A stretch of DNA of 64,000 nucleotides from Streptosporangiaceae bacterium (GTDB lineage: Bacteria; Actinomycetota; Actinomycetes; Streptosporangiales; Streptosporangiaceae), in assembly GCA_019239975.1 (NCBI GenBank), contig JAFAZE010000166.1, positions 1 through 64,000 on the forward strand, read 5' to 3'. The notes under the pieces are model-generated. The model made no database searches and had not been told where the DNA came from. It saw only the letters and a program-made list of their open reading frames with translations. Of this stretch, positions 1 through 7,220 are shown in pieces (positions within the stretch are counted from its first letter, which is position 1; each line of letters starts with the position of its first letter). A program made the position numbers and the translations under genes.

Positions 1-2
1 TG

Positions 3-314
3 GCGGCGGTGCGCCAGCGCGCCGGCGGCCGGCCTGTGGCCGGGATCCGGGTCCGGTTCGGCGTCCTGCACGCCGTCGACCAGGAGTCCATGGAGCAGGC
101 GTTCCGTATGGTCGCCGAGGGCACCGAGGCGGCCGGGGCAGCGGTCGACCTGGTGACCGTGCCGGCCCGGATCACGTGCCGGGACTGCGGGCACTCGGCG
201 CAGACCAGCGACCCGCTGGCGGTCTGCGGGCGGTGCGCCAGCGACCGGGTGGAGATCACCGGCGGCGACGAGATGATCCTCGAGTCCGTCAGGTACGCAC
301 GTCTCGAATCGTGA
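3..314 (+). CDS. hypA: Hydrogenase/urease nickel chaperone HypA (5' end cut off by window)
   Basis: HypA delivers Ni(II) during maturation of the NiFe-hydrogenase large subunit and also has a structural zinc site. The visible frame carries two Cys-X2-Cys pairs (Cys57/60 and Cys73/76 counted from the GTG at 9), the zinc module of the family, and the HypA-like stretch RVRFGVLHAV. The family starts with Met-His-Glu, whose His binds nickel. That part is missing and the frame stays open to base 3, so about 15 residues lie before the window and the GTG at 9 is not the true start. The stop is TGA at 312-314. Other hyp genes are expected upstream but cannot be seen. Confidence 0.85.
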   Translation, partial: AAVRQRAGGRPVAGIRVRFGVLHAVDQESMEQAFRMVAEGTEAAGAAVDLVTVPARITCRDCGHSAQTSDPLAVCGRCASDRVEITGGDEMILESVRYARLES

Positions 315-345
315 GACCGACGTGCCGGCAGGCGTCCACATGTGG

Positions 346-351
346 CACACT
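346..351 (+). promoter_or_regulatory. Probable -10 hexamer of the cimA leader transcript
   Basis: CACACT lies exactly 6 nt before the GTG at 358. This spacing puts the transcription start on or next to that GTG, the leaderless layout seen repeatedly in this window. No convincing -35 hexamer was found. Confidence 0.45.
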
Positions 352-357
352 TATCCC

Positions 358-402
358 GTGACGTCCGGCCGCATCATTATCGGCAGGCGCGTCGGCACCT
401 AG
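358..402 (+). CDS. Leader peptide with three consecutive Ile codons, upstream of cimA
   Basis: A 14-codon frame starting GTG and ending TAG encodes VTSGRIIIGRRVGT; codons 6-8 are ATC ATT ATC (373-381). An in-frame ATG at 340 would lengthen it to 20 codons. It sits between hypA and cimA, and cimA makes the first committed intermediate of the citramalate route to isoleucine. A run of end-product codons followed by an intrinsic terminator is the hallmark of ribosome-mediated attenuation. The inferred job is Ile sensing: a ribosome stalled for lack of Ile-tRNA would change downstream RNA folding. The reading frame and hairpins are seen directly; regulation is inferred. Confidence 0.65.
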   Translation: MTSGRIIIGRRVGT

Positions 403-421
403 GGCACCGGGCCCTGGGAGC

Positions 422-440
422 GGCCAGGCAGGTCCTGGCC
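422..440 (+). promoter_or_regulatory. Upstream hairpin of the cimA leader
   Basis: GGCCAGG and CCTGGCC form a perfect 7-bp stem around a 5-nt loop, between the Ile leader frame and the terminator. Its AGGTC (430-434) could also pair with GACCT of the terminator arm (456-460), so it may be part of a competing antiterminator. Confidence 0.45.
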
Positions 441-454
441 CGCCGCCGACGCGC

Positions 455-490
455 AGACCTCTCGCGTGCAGCGAGGGGTCTTTTTGTTTG
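455..490 (+). terminator. Intrinsic terminator/attenuator ahead of cimA
   Basis: AGACCTCTCGC (455-465) pairs with GCGAGGGGTCT (471-481), an 11-bp stem with one G-U pair and a 5-nt loop, followed at once by TTTTTGTTTG. This is a textbook Rho-independent terminator and is rare in such GC-rich DNA. It lies 40 nt before the cimA ATG, so it must be regulated or bypassed for cimA to be expressed from the leader promoter. Confidence 0.8.
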
Positions 491-531
491 CGGAAGCGGC
501 GCTCCCCAGCACAACGAAACGGACAGCGACG

Positions 532-2121
532 ATGCTCGACGACAGGTTCCATGTGTACGACACGACCCTGCGCGACGGCGCCCAGCAGGAGGGCCTGAAC
601 CTCACGGTCGCCGACAAGCTGGCTATCGCGCGGCACCTCGACGACCTGGGTGTCGGCTTCATCGAGGGTGGCTGGCCGGGTGCCATCCCCAAGGACACCG
701 AGTTCTTCCGGCGCGCGCGCGAGGAACTCCATCTCAGCCACGCGCAGCTCGCCGCGTTCGGCGCGACCCGCCGCCCCGGCGCCAAGGCGGCCGATGACCC
801 TCAGGTCGCCGCGCTGCGTGAGTCGGGCGCGCCGGTCGTGACGCTTGTCGCCAAGAGTCACGACCGGCACGTCCGGCTGGCCCTGCGGACCACGCTCGAG
901 GAAAACCTCGCCATGATCGCGGACACCGTCGCGCACCTGCGCGCGGAGGGGCGGCGGGTCTTTCTCGACGCCGAGCATTTCTTCGACGGGTACCGCTCCA
1001 ACCCCGCGTACGCGCTGGAATGCGTCCGCGCCGCGGCGGAGGCGGGCGCCGACCTGGTCGCGCTGTGCGACACCAACGGCGGCATGATGCCGGCCGAGCT
1101 CGGCGACACGGTCCGGGAGGTGGCGCTGGCCACCGGCGTACGGCTGGGCATCCACTGCCACGACGACACCGCGTGCGGGGTCGCGAACACGCTCGTCGCG
1201 GTGGAGGCCGGGGTCACCCACGTGCAGGGCACCGCGAACGGGTACGGCGAGCGCGCGGGGAACGCCAACCTGTTCAGCGTCGTCGCCGGGCTCCAGCTCA
1301 AGAAGGGCCGCAAGGTGCTCGGGGGCGACGGCATCAGGGAGATGAGCCGCATCGCGCACGCGATCAGCGAGGTCACCAACGTGACGCCGGACACTCACCA
1401 GCCATACGTCGGGCTGAGCGCGTTCGCGCACAAGGCGGGCCTGCACGCGTCCGCGATCCGGGTGGACCCGATGCTGTACCAGCACATCGACCCGGCCGAG
1501 GTCGGCAACGACATGCGGATGCTCGTGTCGGACATGGCCGGGCGCGCCTCCGTCGAGCTCAAGGGGCGCGAGCTCGGCTACGACCTGTCCGGCGACAAGG
1601 AGGTACTCGGCCGGGTCACCGACCGGGTGAAGGAGCTGGAGGCGCGCGGCTACTCCTTCGAGGCAGCGGACGCCTCGTTCGAGCTCCTGCTGCGCGACGA
1701 GCTGGCCGGCGAGCGGCGCCGCCACTTCGGCGTCGAGTCCTGGCGGGTCATCGTCGAACGGCACGCGGACGGCCGGCTGACCAGCGAGGCCACGGTCCGG
1801 CTGACCGCCAAGGGCGAGCGGGTCGTCGCCGTCGGCGAGGGCAACGGGCCGGTGAACGCGCTGGACCGGGCGCTGCGCTCGGCGCTCGAGCAGAGCTTTC
1901 CCGAGCTCGCGCGGCTGGAGCTCGCGGACTACAAGGTGCGCATCCTGGAGGGCTCGCACGGCACCGGGGCGGTCACCCGGGTGCTCATCGAGTCGGACGA
2001 CGGCTCCGGCGACATGTGGAACACCGTCGGCGTCGACGAGAACATCATCGCCGCCTCCTGGCAGGCGCTCGAGGAGGCGGTCACCTACTGCCTGCTGCGG
2101 GCCGGCCGCGATCCCGAATAG
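532..2121 (+). CDS. cimA: Citramalate synthase
   Basis: This enzyme condenses pyruvate with acetyl-CoA to (R)-citramalate, giving 2-oxobutyrate for isoleucine without threonine. The 529-residue protein has the HMGL-like TIM barrel with DTTLRDGAQQEG at residues 10-21 (catalytic Arg/Asp and metal site), a metal-binding HCHDD near 209, and a C-terminal LeuA-type allosteric domain (about 385-529). The start chosen is the ATG at 532; an in-frame upstream start at 466 would read through the attenuator hairpin. LeuA (2-isopropylmalate synthase) is the main alternative, but overall similarity fits the CimA clade. The Ile-rich leader upstream fits an isoleucine role. Confidence 0.9.
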   Translation: MLDDRFHVYDTTLRDGAQQEGLNLTVADKLAIARHLDDLGVGFIEGGWPGAIPKDTEFFRRAREELHLSHAQLAAFGATRRPGAKAADDPQVAALRESGAPVVTLVAKSHDRHVRLALRTTLEENLAMIADTVAHLRAEGRRVFLDAEHFFDGYRSNPAYALECVRAAAEAGADLVALCDTNGGMMPAELGDTVREVALATGVRLGIHCHDDTACGVANTLVAVEAGVTHVQGTANGYGERAGNANLFSVVAGLQLKKGRKVLGGDGIREMSRIAHAISEVTNVTPDTHQPYVGLSAFAHKAGLHASAIRVDPMLYQHIDPAEVGNDMRMLVSDMAGRASVELKGRELGYDLSGDKEVLGRVTDRVKELEARGYSFEAADASFELLLRDELAGERRRHFGVESWRVIVERHADGRLTSEATVRLTAKGERVVAVGEGNGPVNALDRALRSALEQSFPELARLELADYKVRILEGSHGTGAVTRVLIESDDGSGDMWNTVGVDENIIAASWQALEEAVTYCLLRAGRDPE

Positions 2122-2128
2122 GCCGCGG

Positions 2129-2153
2129 AATGCGGAACGAATTCTTCCGCATT
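2129..2153 (+). terminator. Hairpin after cimA
   Basis: AATGCGGAA (2129-2137) and TTCCGCATT (2145-2153) form a perfect 9-bp stem just past the cimA stop, with a 7-nt loop. There is no long T-run, so it would be a weak or factor-assisted terminator. Confidence 0.55.
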
Positions 2154-2204
2154 GCCCTCTAGTGTTGGCGGCAGGACAGCAAACGCAACGGAGGGAGTCT
2201 CGCG

Positions 2205-2576
2205 ATGGACTGGAAGCTCGAAGTGGTGCAGGTTCCCGTGTCGGACCTGGACCGGGCGAAGGCCTTCTACACGGAGCGAGTCGGTTTCAACGCCGATGTC
2301 GACCAGTCGCCCACGGACGAGATCCGCTTCATCCAGCTCACGCCGCCCGGTTCGGCGTGCTCGATCGCGATTACAAGCGGGGTGCATGACATGCCGCCGG
2401 GCAGCGCCCGCGGCCTGCAGCTGGTCGTCGCCGATATCGAGGACGCCCGCGCGGAACTGGTCAAGCGCGGCGTCGAGGTGGGCGAGGTGCAGGATTTCCC
2501 GTGGGGCCGGTTCGTGTTCTTCGCCGACCCGGACGGCAACACCTGGTCCGTGCAGCAGCCTCCCGCCCGTGCCTGA
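2205..2576 (+). CDS. VOC-superfamily (glyoxalase/bleomycin-resistance fold) protein
   Basis: A 123-residue single-domain protein with two beta-alpha-beta-beta-beta units of the vicinal oxygen chelate fold: 'VQVPVSDLDRAKAFY' at the start and 'FVFFADPDGNTWSV' at the end are typical. The family includes glyoxalases, extradiol dioxygenases and antibiotic-binding proteins; the substrate cannot be read from the sequence. The ATG follows a strong GGAGGGAG ribosome site. A possible -10 (TAGTGT) is at about 2160. The 3' end overlaps the start of the next gene by 8 nt, which suggests translational coupling. Confidence 0.85.
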   Translation: MDWKLEVVQVPVSDLDRAKAFYTERVGFNADVDQSPTDEIRFIQLTPPGSACSIAITSGVHDMPPGSARGLQLVVADIEDARAELVKRGVEVGEVQDFPWGRFVFFADPDGNTWSVQQPPARA

Positions 2577-4065
2577 CGGGGACGTGCTCAGCCGGCGCGC
2601 GCTGAACCGCGCCACGCTCGCCCGCCAGATGCTGCTGCGCCGGCACGCCATGTCGGCGCGGCAGGCCGTCACCAGGCTGGCCGGCCTGCAGGCACAGGCA
2701 CCGCACGCGCCGTACGTGGGCCTGTGGGCGAGGCTCGATCCGTTCGCACCGGCTGATCTCGCCGATCTTCTTACCGAACGGAGGGTGCTGCGAGCCGCGC
2801 TGATGCGCGTGACCGTGCACCTGGTCACGCCGGAGGATTTCGCCGCGTTCCGGCCCCTGCTGCAGCCCCTGATGGAAAGTGGCCTGCAGGCCAACTTCGG
2901 CCGCGGCCTGGACGGCGTGGACCTGGGTGAGGTGACCCGGGCCGCCCGCGAGCATCTCGCCGAGCGGCCGCGGACCCGGGCCGAGCTGGGCAGCCTGCTG
3001 GCCACCCGCTGGCCGCAGGCCGATCCGGCGTCGCTCGCCTACGCCGCGACGTACCTGCTCCCGCTGGTCCAGGTGCCGCCGCGCGGCATCTGGGGCAAGA
3101 CCGGCCCGGCCGCCTGGGCTGACGCCGGCGCCTGGCTCGGCCAGGGCCAGCCACCGTCCCCGCCGCCGGTTCCCGCCGCGTCCTGGCCGTCCATCCCCGC
3201 GTCCTCACCCCCTCCAGCTGCCTCGCCTCCGCCAGCGTCCTCACCGCTGCCAGCCGCCTCACCTCCGCCAGCCGCCTCACCTCCTCCAGCCGCCTCGCCT
3301 CCTCCAGCCGCCTCGCCTCCGCCAGCGTCCTCGCCGCTGCCAGCCGCCTCGCCTCCGCCAGCGTCCTCGCCTCCGCCAGCGTCCTCGCCTCCGCCAACGT
3401 CCTCACCCGTCCCAGCGACCTCACCACTTCTAGCCGCCTCACTGCTCCCAGCGGCCTCATTCCCCCCATCAGCCTCATCCCTCCCAACGACCTCACTATT
3501 CCCAGTGGCTTCACCCTCGCCAGCGGCGTCTTCTTCTCCTCCCGCCGCGTCGCCACACGCGGCGGAGCAGCTGGTGCTGCGGTACCTGGCCGCCTTCGGC
3601 CCGGCGAGCGTGAACGACGTCCAGACCTGGTCCGGGCTGACCAGGCTGCGCGAGGTCGCCGAGCGCCTGCGGCCCGGCCTGCGGGTTTTCCGCGACGGAT
3701 CCGGCCGGGAGCTGCTCGACCTGCCGGACGCGCCACGGCCGGATCCCGGCACACCGGCGCCCCCGCGCTTCCTGCCCGAATACGACAACCTGCTCCTGTC
3801 GCACGCCGACCGCACCCGAGTCATCCCGCACGAAAGGCCGGTGCCGCTGCCCCCAGGCAACGGCGCCGCCCAGGGCACGCTCCTCGTCGACGGCCTGTGG
3901 AACGCCACCTGGAAGATCACCAGAGACAAGCGCGGCGCCGTCCTGCACATCCACCCGTTCATCCCCTTCAGCGCCGCCGATGTCGCCGCTATCACCGCAG
4001 AAGCCGAGCGCCTCCTCGCCTTCTGCGCCCCCGGCCTGCCCCCGGACATAAGGCTCGGCCCTTAA
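2569..4065 (+). CDS. AlkZ-like winged-helix DNA-binding protein with a large Pro/Ala/Ser repeat insertion
   Basis: This is a winged-helix family (HTH_42 type) member whose characterised relatives, such as AlkZ, are DNA glycosylases that unhook crosslinks. The N-terminal part (about residues 1-190) has LNRATLARQMLLRR and GLQAQ..PYVGLWAR, and the C-terminal part (about 328-498) ends with the conserved LVDGLWNATWKI region. Between them about 130 residues (nt 3150-3545) are tandem variants of PPPAAS/PPPASS/PLPAAS, not part of the family, which is normally near 370 residues. The GTG at 2569 overlaps the VOC gene by 8 nt; a GTG at 2584 is also possible. Function in DNA repair is by family only. Confidence 0.7.
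   Translation: MPDGDVLSRRALNRATLARQMLLRRHAMSARQAVTRLAGLQAQAPHAPYVGLWARLDPFAPADLADLLTERRVLRAALMRVTVHLVTPEDFAAFRPLLQPLMESGLQANFGRGLDGVDLGEVTRAAREHLAERPRTRAELGSLLATRWPQADPASLAYAATYLLPLVQVPPRGIWGKTGPAAWADAGAWLGQGQPPSPPPVPAASWPSIPASSPPPAASPPPASSPLPAASPPPAASPPPAASPPPAASPPPASSPLPAASPPPASSPPPASSPPPTSSPVPATSPLLAASLLPAASFPPSASSLPTTSLFPVASPSPAASSSPPAASPHAAEQLVLRYLAAFGPASVNDVQTWSGLTRLREVAERLRPGLRVFRDGSGRELLDLPDAPRPDPGTPAPPRFLPEYDNLLLSHADRTRVIPHERPVPLPPGNGAAQGTLLVDGLWNATWKITRDKRGAVLHIHPFIPFSAADVAAITAEAERLLAFCAPGLPPDIRLGP
3150..3545 (+). repeat. In-frame minisatellite, 18-nt-type units (PPPAAS-like)
   Basis: About 400 bp of imperfect tandem units such as CCTCCGCCAGCGTCCTCG, all staying in the frame of the surrounding gene and encoding Pro/Ala/Ser. 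Unit identity falls toward the 3' end, as in a decaying minisatellite. Confidence 0.85.
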
Positions 4066-4230
4066 CCAGCCTCGCCGTCCCACCCGCCCACACGCCCCAC
4101 CGCCCTGCCCGCACAGCCGCACGCCGCGCCGCAGCACCCGGCCGCGCCGCAGCACCCGGCCGCGCCGCAGCAACCGCCGGGCCCCGGCACCCGCCCGGCG
4201 CCCGGCCGTGTCCCAGCACGGGCCCGGACC

Positions 4231-4380
4231 CGGTACCGGCCGCGCCCCGCATCCGCCCGCGCCCGGGCACCCCGTCCGTGCTCCGGTACCGGCCGTGCCC
4301 CGCATCCGCCCGCGCCCGGGCACCCCGTCCGTGCTCCGGTACCGCCCGCGCCCCGCATCCGCCCACGCCCGCGCACCGGT
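4231..4380 (+). repeat. Tandem repeat, period about 52 nt, nearly three copies
   Basis: The word CGCATCCGCCCGCGCCCGGG starts at 4249 and again at 4301, and a diverged third copy starts near 4354. Intervening sequence (CACCCCGTCCGTGCTCCGG) is also repeated. It lies wholly between genes. Confidence 0.8.
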
Positions 4381-4727
4381 TCGTGCCGTAGCACCTGCCC
4401 GCACCCCCGCCCCGCCGGCCCTTGTTCGTAGCCGTAGCGAATATGGCGTCGAGCCGGCTATTGCCGGCCGAACGCCACATTCAGTGGAATAGGAGCGGTC
4501 CGCCGCGCGCTGCCCGGCCGGACGTACCCTCCACATCATGAGGCTCGCGAGCACCAAAAGTCACACATCAGGATCCACTCACGGCCCCGGATTTCGCTTA
4601 GGTGCTGGGCCGAAACCGAATAGTGGAAACGAAGGTGTCGCATAAGGCCCGTAATTTCCATCACGCGATAATTGGGAGTCGCGTGGTGGAAACAAAGGTG
4701 CCGCATAAGGCTCTGGTTTAAATCTCT

Positions 4728-4873
4728 CGGGATGGTAATTAACCTCATCGATCGCTAGCCGCCCTCCATGTCCACAGGTAACACCCCTGCTGCTGGCAGC
4801 CGGCCCCTGCGCGGGGCCAAATGCGCCAGCGGCCCCACTGGGCGGGGCCAAATGCGCCAGCGGCCCCGCCGCC
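4728..4873 (+). repeat. Dispersed 146-bp repeat, copy A
   Basis: This stretch is nearly identical, in inverted orientation and at the same length, to 35415-35560. It contains the 55-bp twin hairpin (4813-4867). Similarity continues weakly on the left flank (CATAAGGCTCTGG with TTTAAAT here, against a matching stretch beyond 35560), so the full element may be 250 bp or more. Confidence 0.8.
4813..4867 (+). repeat. 55-bp twin-hairpin repeat, copy 1
   Basis: Two 24-nt units, each GGGGCC-N12-GGCCCC with a loop containing TGCGCCA, are separated by a 7-nt spacer (ACTGGGC). The same 55-nt arrangement recurs at 10884, 35421 and 53200. Confidence 0.85.
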
Positions 4874-5200
4874 AGCGTCAGCCCGAACCGTGGCCACCCA
4901 GAAATACATGCCAGAGCCCCGCATAAGGCCCGAAAATTTCCACAACGTCCAATCCATAAAGACGTCGTGGAAACTAAGGTGCCGCGGTGGCCCCGGGGGG
5001 CCGCGGTAGGCCCGGGGGCTGCGGTAGGTCCGGGGGCCGTGGTAGGGGGCTGCGGTAGGTCCGGGGGCCGTGGTAGGGGGCCGCGGTGAGGAACGTGGGC
5101 TGCGGCGGCTCCGAGAGGCCGCGGCGGGTCGGAAGGCCGCGGCGGGTCCGGGGGGCCGCGGTGAGGGACGTGGGCCCCCGGCGGGCCGGGGGGCAGCGGC

Positions 5201-5206
5201 TAGGGT
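5201..5206 (+). promoter_or_regulatory. -10 hexamer of the MFS gene transcript
   Basis: TAGGGT, followed 6 nt later by an ATG at 5213, which is the leaderless layout. A transcript beginning there would open with a 7-codon frame. Confidence 0.5.
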
Positions 5207-5212
5207 GCTGGT

Positions 5213-5236
5213 ATGCGGGTGCCGGCGTGCCAGTGA
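5213..5236 (+). CDS. Seven-codon leaderless upstream ORF
   Basis: ATG-CGG-GTG-CCG-GCG-TGC-CAG-TGA encodes MRVPACQ. Its stop overlaps the GTG at 5233 that best starts the MFS permease (GTGA overlap). The arrangement suggests that ribosomes loaded on the leaderless ATG terminate and re-initiate on the permease. The sequence is clear; function is inferred. Confidence 0.4.
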   Translation: MRVPACQ

Positions 5237-7152
5237 GGGGTCTTCGGGGGGCGCGGGTCGCGGTTTCGGTTTACTTCCTGCTGATGGGCATGACCGCCGG
5301 AGTGTGGATCGCGCGGATTCCCGCGGTCAAGTCGCAGGCGCACCTGGGCGACGGGGCGCTGGGCGCGGCGCTGTTCGCGGTGCCCGTCGGGCTCGTTCTC
5401 GGTGCTGCCGCCGCGTCGCGGCTGGTGGACAGGTTCGGCAGCGGCCGGGTGGTCCGGCCGTCAGGGACCGGCCTGTGCCTGCTGACCGTTGTGCCCGGCT
5501 TCGCCCACGATTTCGCCGAACTGGCCGCCGCGCTGCTCGCGATCGGAGTGGCCGGCGGAATCCTCGACGTGGCGCAGAACGCGCAGGGTGTGCGGGTCGA
5601 AACCGCCTACGGGCGCCCGGTCATGGCGTCGATGCACGCCTGCTACAGCCTGGGCGCGATTGCCGGATCACTGACAGGCGGGGCGTTCGCCTGGGCGGGA
5701 ATAGGCCCGGTGCCCACCTTCGCCGCCGTCGGGGTGCCGGGTGCGATCGCCACCGCGGTCGCGGGCCGCTGGCTGCTCACCGGGGGCGCGGCCGCCGGTG
5801 CCGCCGCGGAGGTGACCGCGGTCGCCGGAGGCGGGACGGCACCTGACGCGTGGGTCCAGACGGCGCACGATGCCGCAGGCCAGGCGGCTAACGGTGTCGG
5901 CTCTCCTGGGCCTTCCGCGCCTCCCGAACCTCCCACGCTGCCCGAACCTCCCACGCTGCCCGAACCTCCCACGGTGCCCGCACCTCCCACGCCATCCAAA
6001 CCTCCCACAGCGCCCGAACCTCCCGCGCCACTAAGACCTTCCGCGCCACCAAGGCCTTCCGCGACTCCCGCGCCGCCAACGCCTCCCGAACCTCCCACGC
6101 CTCCCGGACCTCCCGCCCCCGCGCCCGCGCCCGCGCGGGCCTCGCGGGGCCGGAGCGAGACCCGCTGGCTGGTGCTCTCGCTGGGCGTGCTCGGCGTGTG
6201 CGGGCTGGTCGGCGAGGGCGCGGCCGGTGACTGGAGCGCCGTCTATCTGCGGGACAACCTCGGCACCTCGGCCGGGTTCGCCGCCCTGGGGTTCGCCGCG
6301 TTCTCGGTCACGATGACCGCGGGGCGGCTCGCCGGTGACCGGCTCGCCGCCCGGCTCGGGGCGGTGCGGCTGGTCCGCGGCTGCGGGCTCGTCGCGGCCG
6401 CCGGGCTGGCCGGCGGCCTGCTGAGCCGCAGCGCACTCGGTGCGGTGGCCGGGTTCGCGGTGCTGGGAGCCGGGCTGTCCTGCGTCGTCCCGCAGGTGTT
6501 CTCGGCGGGCGGAAGGGCGGACCCGGACCGCCCGGGGGCCGGGCTCGCGCGCGTGGTCGGCACCGGCTACGTGGGCATGGCGGCCGGCCCGGCGGCGATC
6601 GGCGCCGTCGCCAGCCGGACCGGGCTTCCGCTCGCCCTCGGCATCCCCGTGCTGCTGGCGCTCTGGATCGCGCTGGCCGCCCGGGTGCTCGACAGGCCCG
6701 GTCTCACCGCCACAAAGCTCGCATCGCCCGCCGCCGAAACCGTGCACCGGCCGCTCGCACGGGCACATGGCCCGCGCTCGCGGCCGCTGGCGGACGATGC
6801 TCACCCCAACGCCGGGGAAGGCGGCCCACCAGACGCGCCACCTCTCGTTCGGCAAAATGACCGTCCCCCGGCCACCGCGGGACGCGCGCCGGCTTACGGT
6901 AGGTCCATGGACGACAAAGAGATCCTGGCCCGCATCGATGAGCTCATCCAGGCCGAGCGGGAGGCGCGTCAGCAGCTCGCGGAGGGCAAGCTCAGCGCGG
7001 AACAGGAGCGGCAGCGGCTGCGTTCGGTCGAAGAAGCGCTGGATCAGTGCTGGGATCTGCTGCGGCAGCGGCGGGCACGGCGTGAGTTCGGTGAGAACCC
7101 GGACGGCGCGATGGCGCGGCCTGCCGCCGAGGTAGAGGGCTACCAGCAGTAG
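5233..7152 (+). CDS. MFS permease with Pro-rich central loop, reading through into a DUF2630 domain
   Basis: The N-terminal half (about residues 5-195) and C-terminal half (310-495) each hold about six hydrophobic segments. GDWSAVYLRDNLG and the surrounding sequence place it near the YbjJ/FucP-like branch of the major facilitator superfamily; substrate unknown. The central cytoplasmic loop carries a repeat of PEPPTL-type units (nt 5900-6120). No stop follows the last membrane segment: the frame continues through 60 codons with relaxed GC3 and then into a complete DUF2630 protein. The GTG at 5233 (or 5227) is chosen because upstream codons are G-rich repeats. Whether the fusion is real or a permissive GC-rich readthrough is unresolved. 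Confidence 0.65.
   Translation: MRGLRGARVAVSVYFLLMGMTAGVWIARIPAVKSQAHLGDGALGAALFAVPVGLVLGAAAASRLVDRFGSGRVVRPSGTGLCLLTVVPGFAHDFAELAAALLAIGVAGGILDVAQNAQGVRVETAYGRPVMASMHACYSLGAIAGSLTGGAFAWAGIGPVPTFAAVGVPGAIATAVAGRWLLTGGAAAGAAAEVTAVAGGGTAPDAWVQTAHDAAGQAANGVGSPGPSAPPEPPTLPEPPTLPEPPTVPAPPTPSKPPTAPEPPAPLRPSAPPRPSATPAPPTPPEPPTPPGPPAPAPAPARASRGRSETRWLVLSLGVLGVCGLVGEGAAGDWSAVYLRDNLGTSAGFAALGFAAFSVTMTAGRLAGDRLAARLGAVRLVRGCGLVAAAGLAGGLLSRSALGAVAGFAVLGAGLSCVVPQVFSAGGRADPDRPGAGLARVVGTGYVGMAAGPAAIGAVASRTGLPLALGIPVLLALWIALAARVLDRPGLTATKLASPAAETVHRPLARAHGPRSRPLADDAHPNAGEGGPPDAPPLVRQNDRPPATAGRAPAYGRSMDDKEILARIDELIQAEREARQQLAEGKLSAEQERQRLRSVEEALDQCWDLLRQRRARREFGENPDGAMARPAAEVEGYQQ
5900..6120 (+). repeat. In-frame Pro-rich minisatellite in the MFS loop
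   Basis: Units of 18 nt such as CTGCCCGAACCTCCCACG recur, encoding LPEPPT and derivatives, between the two six-helix halves. Period and frame are kept throughout. Confidence 0.85.
6895..6900 (+). promoter_or_regulatory. -10 hexamer for a leaderless DUF2630 transcript
   Basis: TACGGT is followed by six bases and then the ATG at 6907. This suggests independent transcription of the DUF2630 gene from within the long permease frame. Confidence 0.5.
6907..7152 (+). CDS. DUF2630 family small protein (nested at the 3' end of the MFS frame)
   Basis: The 81-residue product begins MDDKEILARIDELIQAE, contains a charged helical hairpin and ends RPAAEVEGYQQ, all typical of the small actinobacterial DUF2630 family, which normally occurs as a free-standing protein of this length. 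The family has no established function; the sequence predicts two long helices and no membrane segment. A -10 hexamer 6 nt upstream supports a separate leaderless transcript. The same codons are also read as the C-terminus of the MFS protein because no stop intervenes. Confidence 0.8.
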   Translation: MDDKEILARIDELIQAEREARQQLAEGKLSAEQERQRLRSVEEALDQCWDLLRQRRARREFGENPDGAMARPAAEVEGYQQ

Positions 7153-7220
7153 CGGGCACCGCTAGGCTCTGGTCATCGGATCGGGGCAGCGGGGCACACC
7201 ACGGCGAGTGAAGGAGAGGC

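Larger units (their letters stand above)
4066..5212. other. 1.15-kb repeat-rich spacer without a convincing gene
   Basis: No reading frame here has gene-like codon use. From left to right it holds short GC-rich repeats (4125-4180), a tandem repeat of about 52 nt (4231-4380), a stretch of lower GC with repeated GGTGNCGCATAAGGC-like words (4570-4990), the dispersed 146-bp repeat copy (4728-4873), and G-rich tandem units of the type GGGGGCCGTGGTAG (4979-5160). The spacer ends at the promoter of the MFS gene. Confidence 0.8.

Noticed and set aside
289-1959. 556-codon minus-strand open frame opposite cimA
   Set aside because: It mirrors cimA exactly, has no ribosome site, and its codons put C and G in the wrong positions; high GC makes such shadow frames common.
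3150-3545. Possible CRISPR array (regular short repeats)
   Set aside because: Units are tandem with no unique spacers, stay in frame and encode Pro/Ala/Ser; no cas genes nearby.
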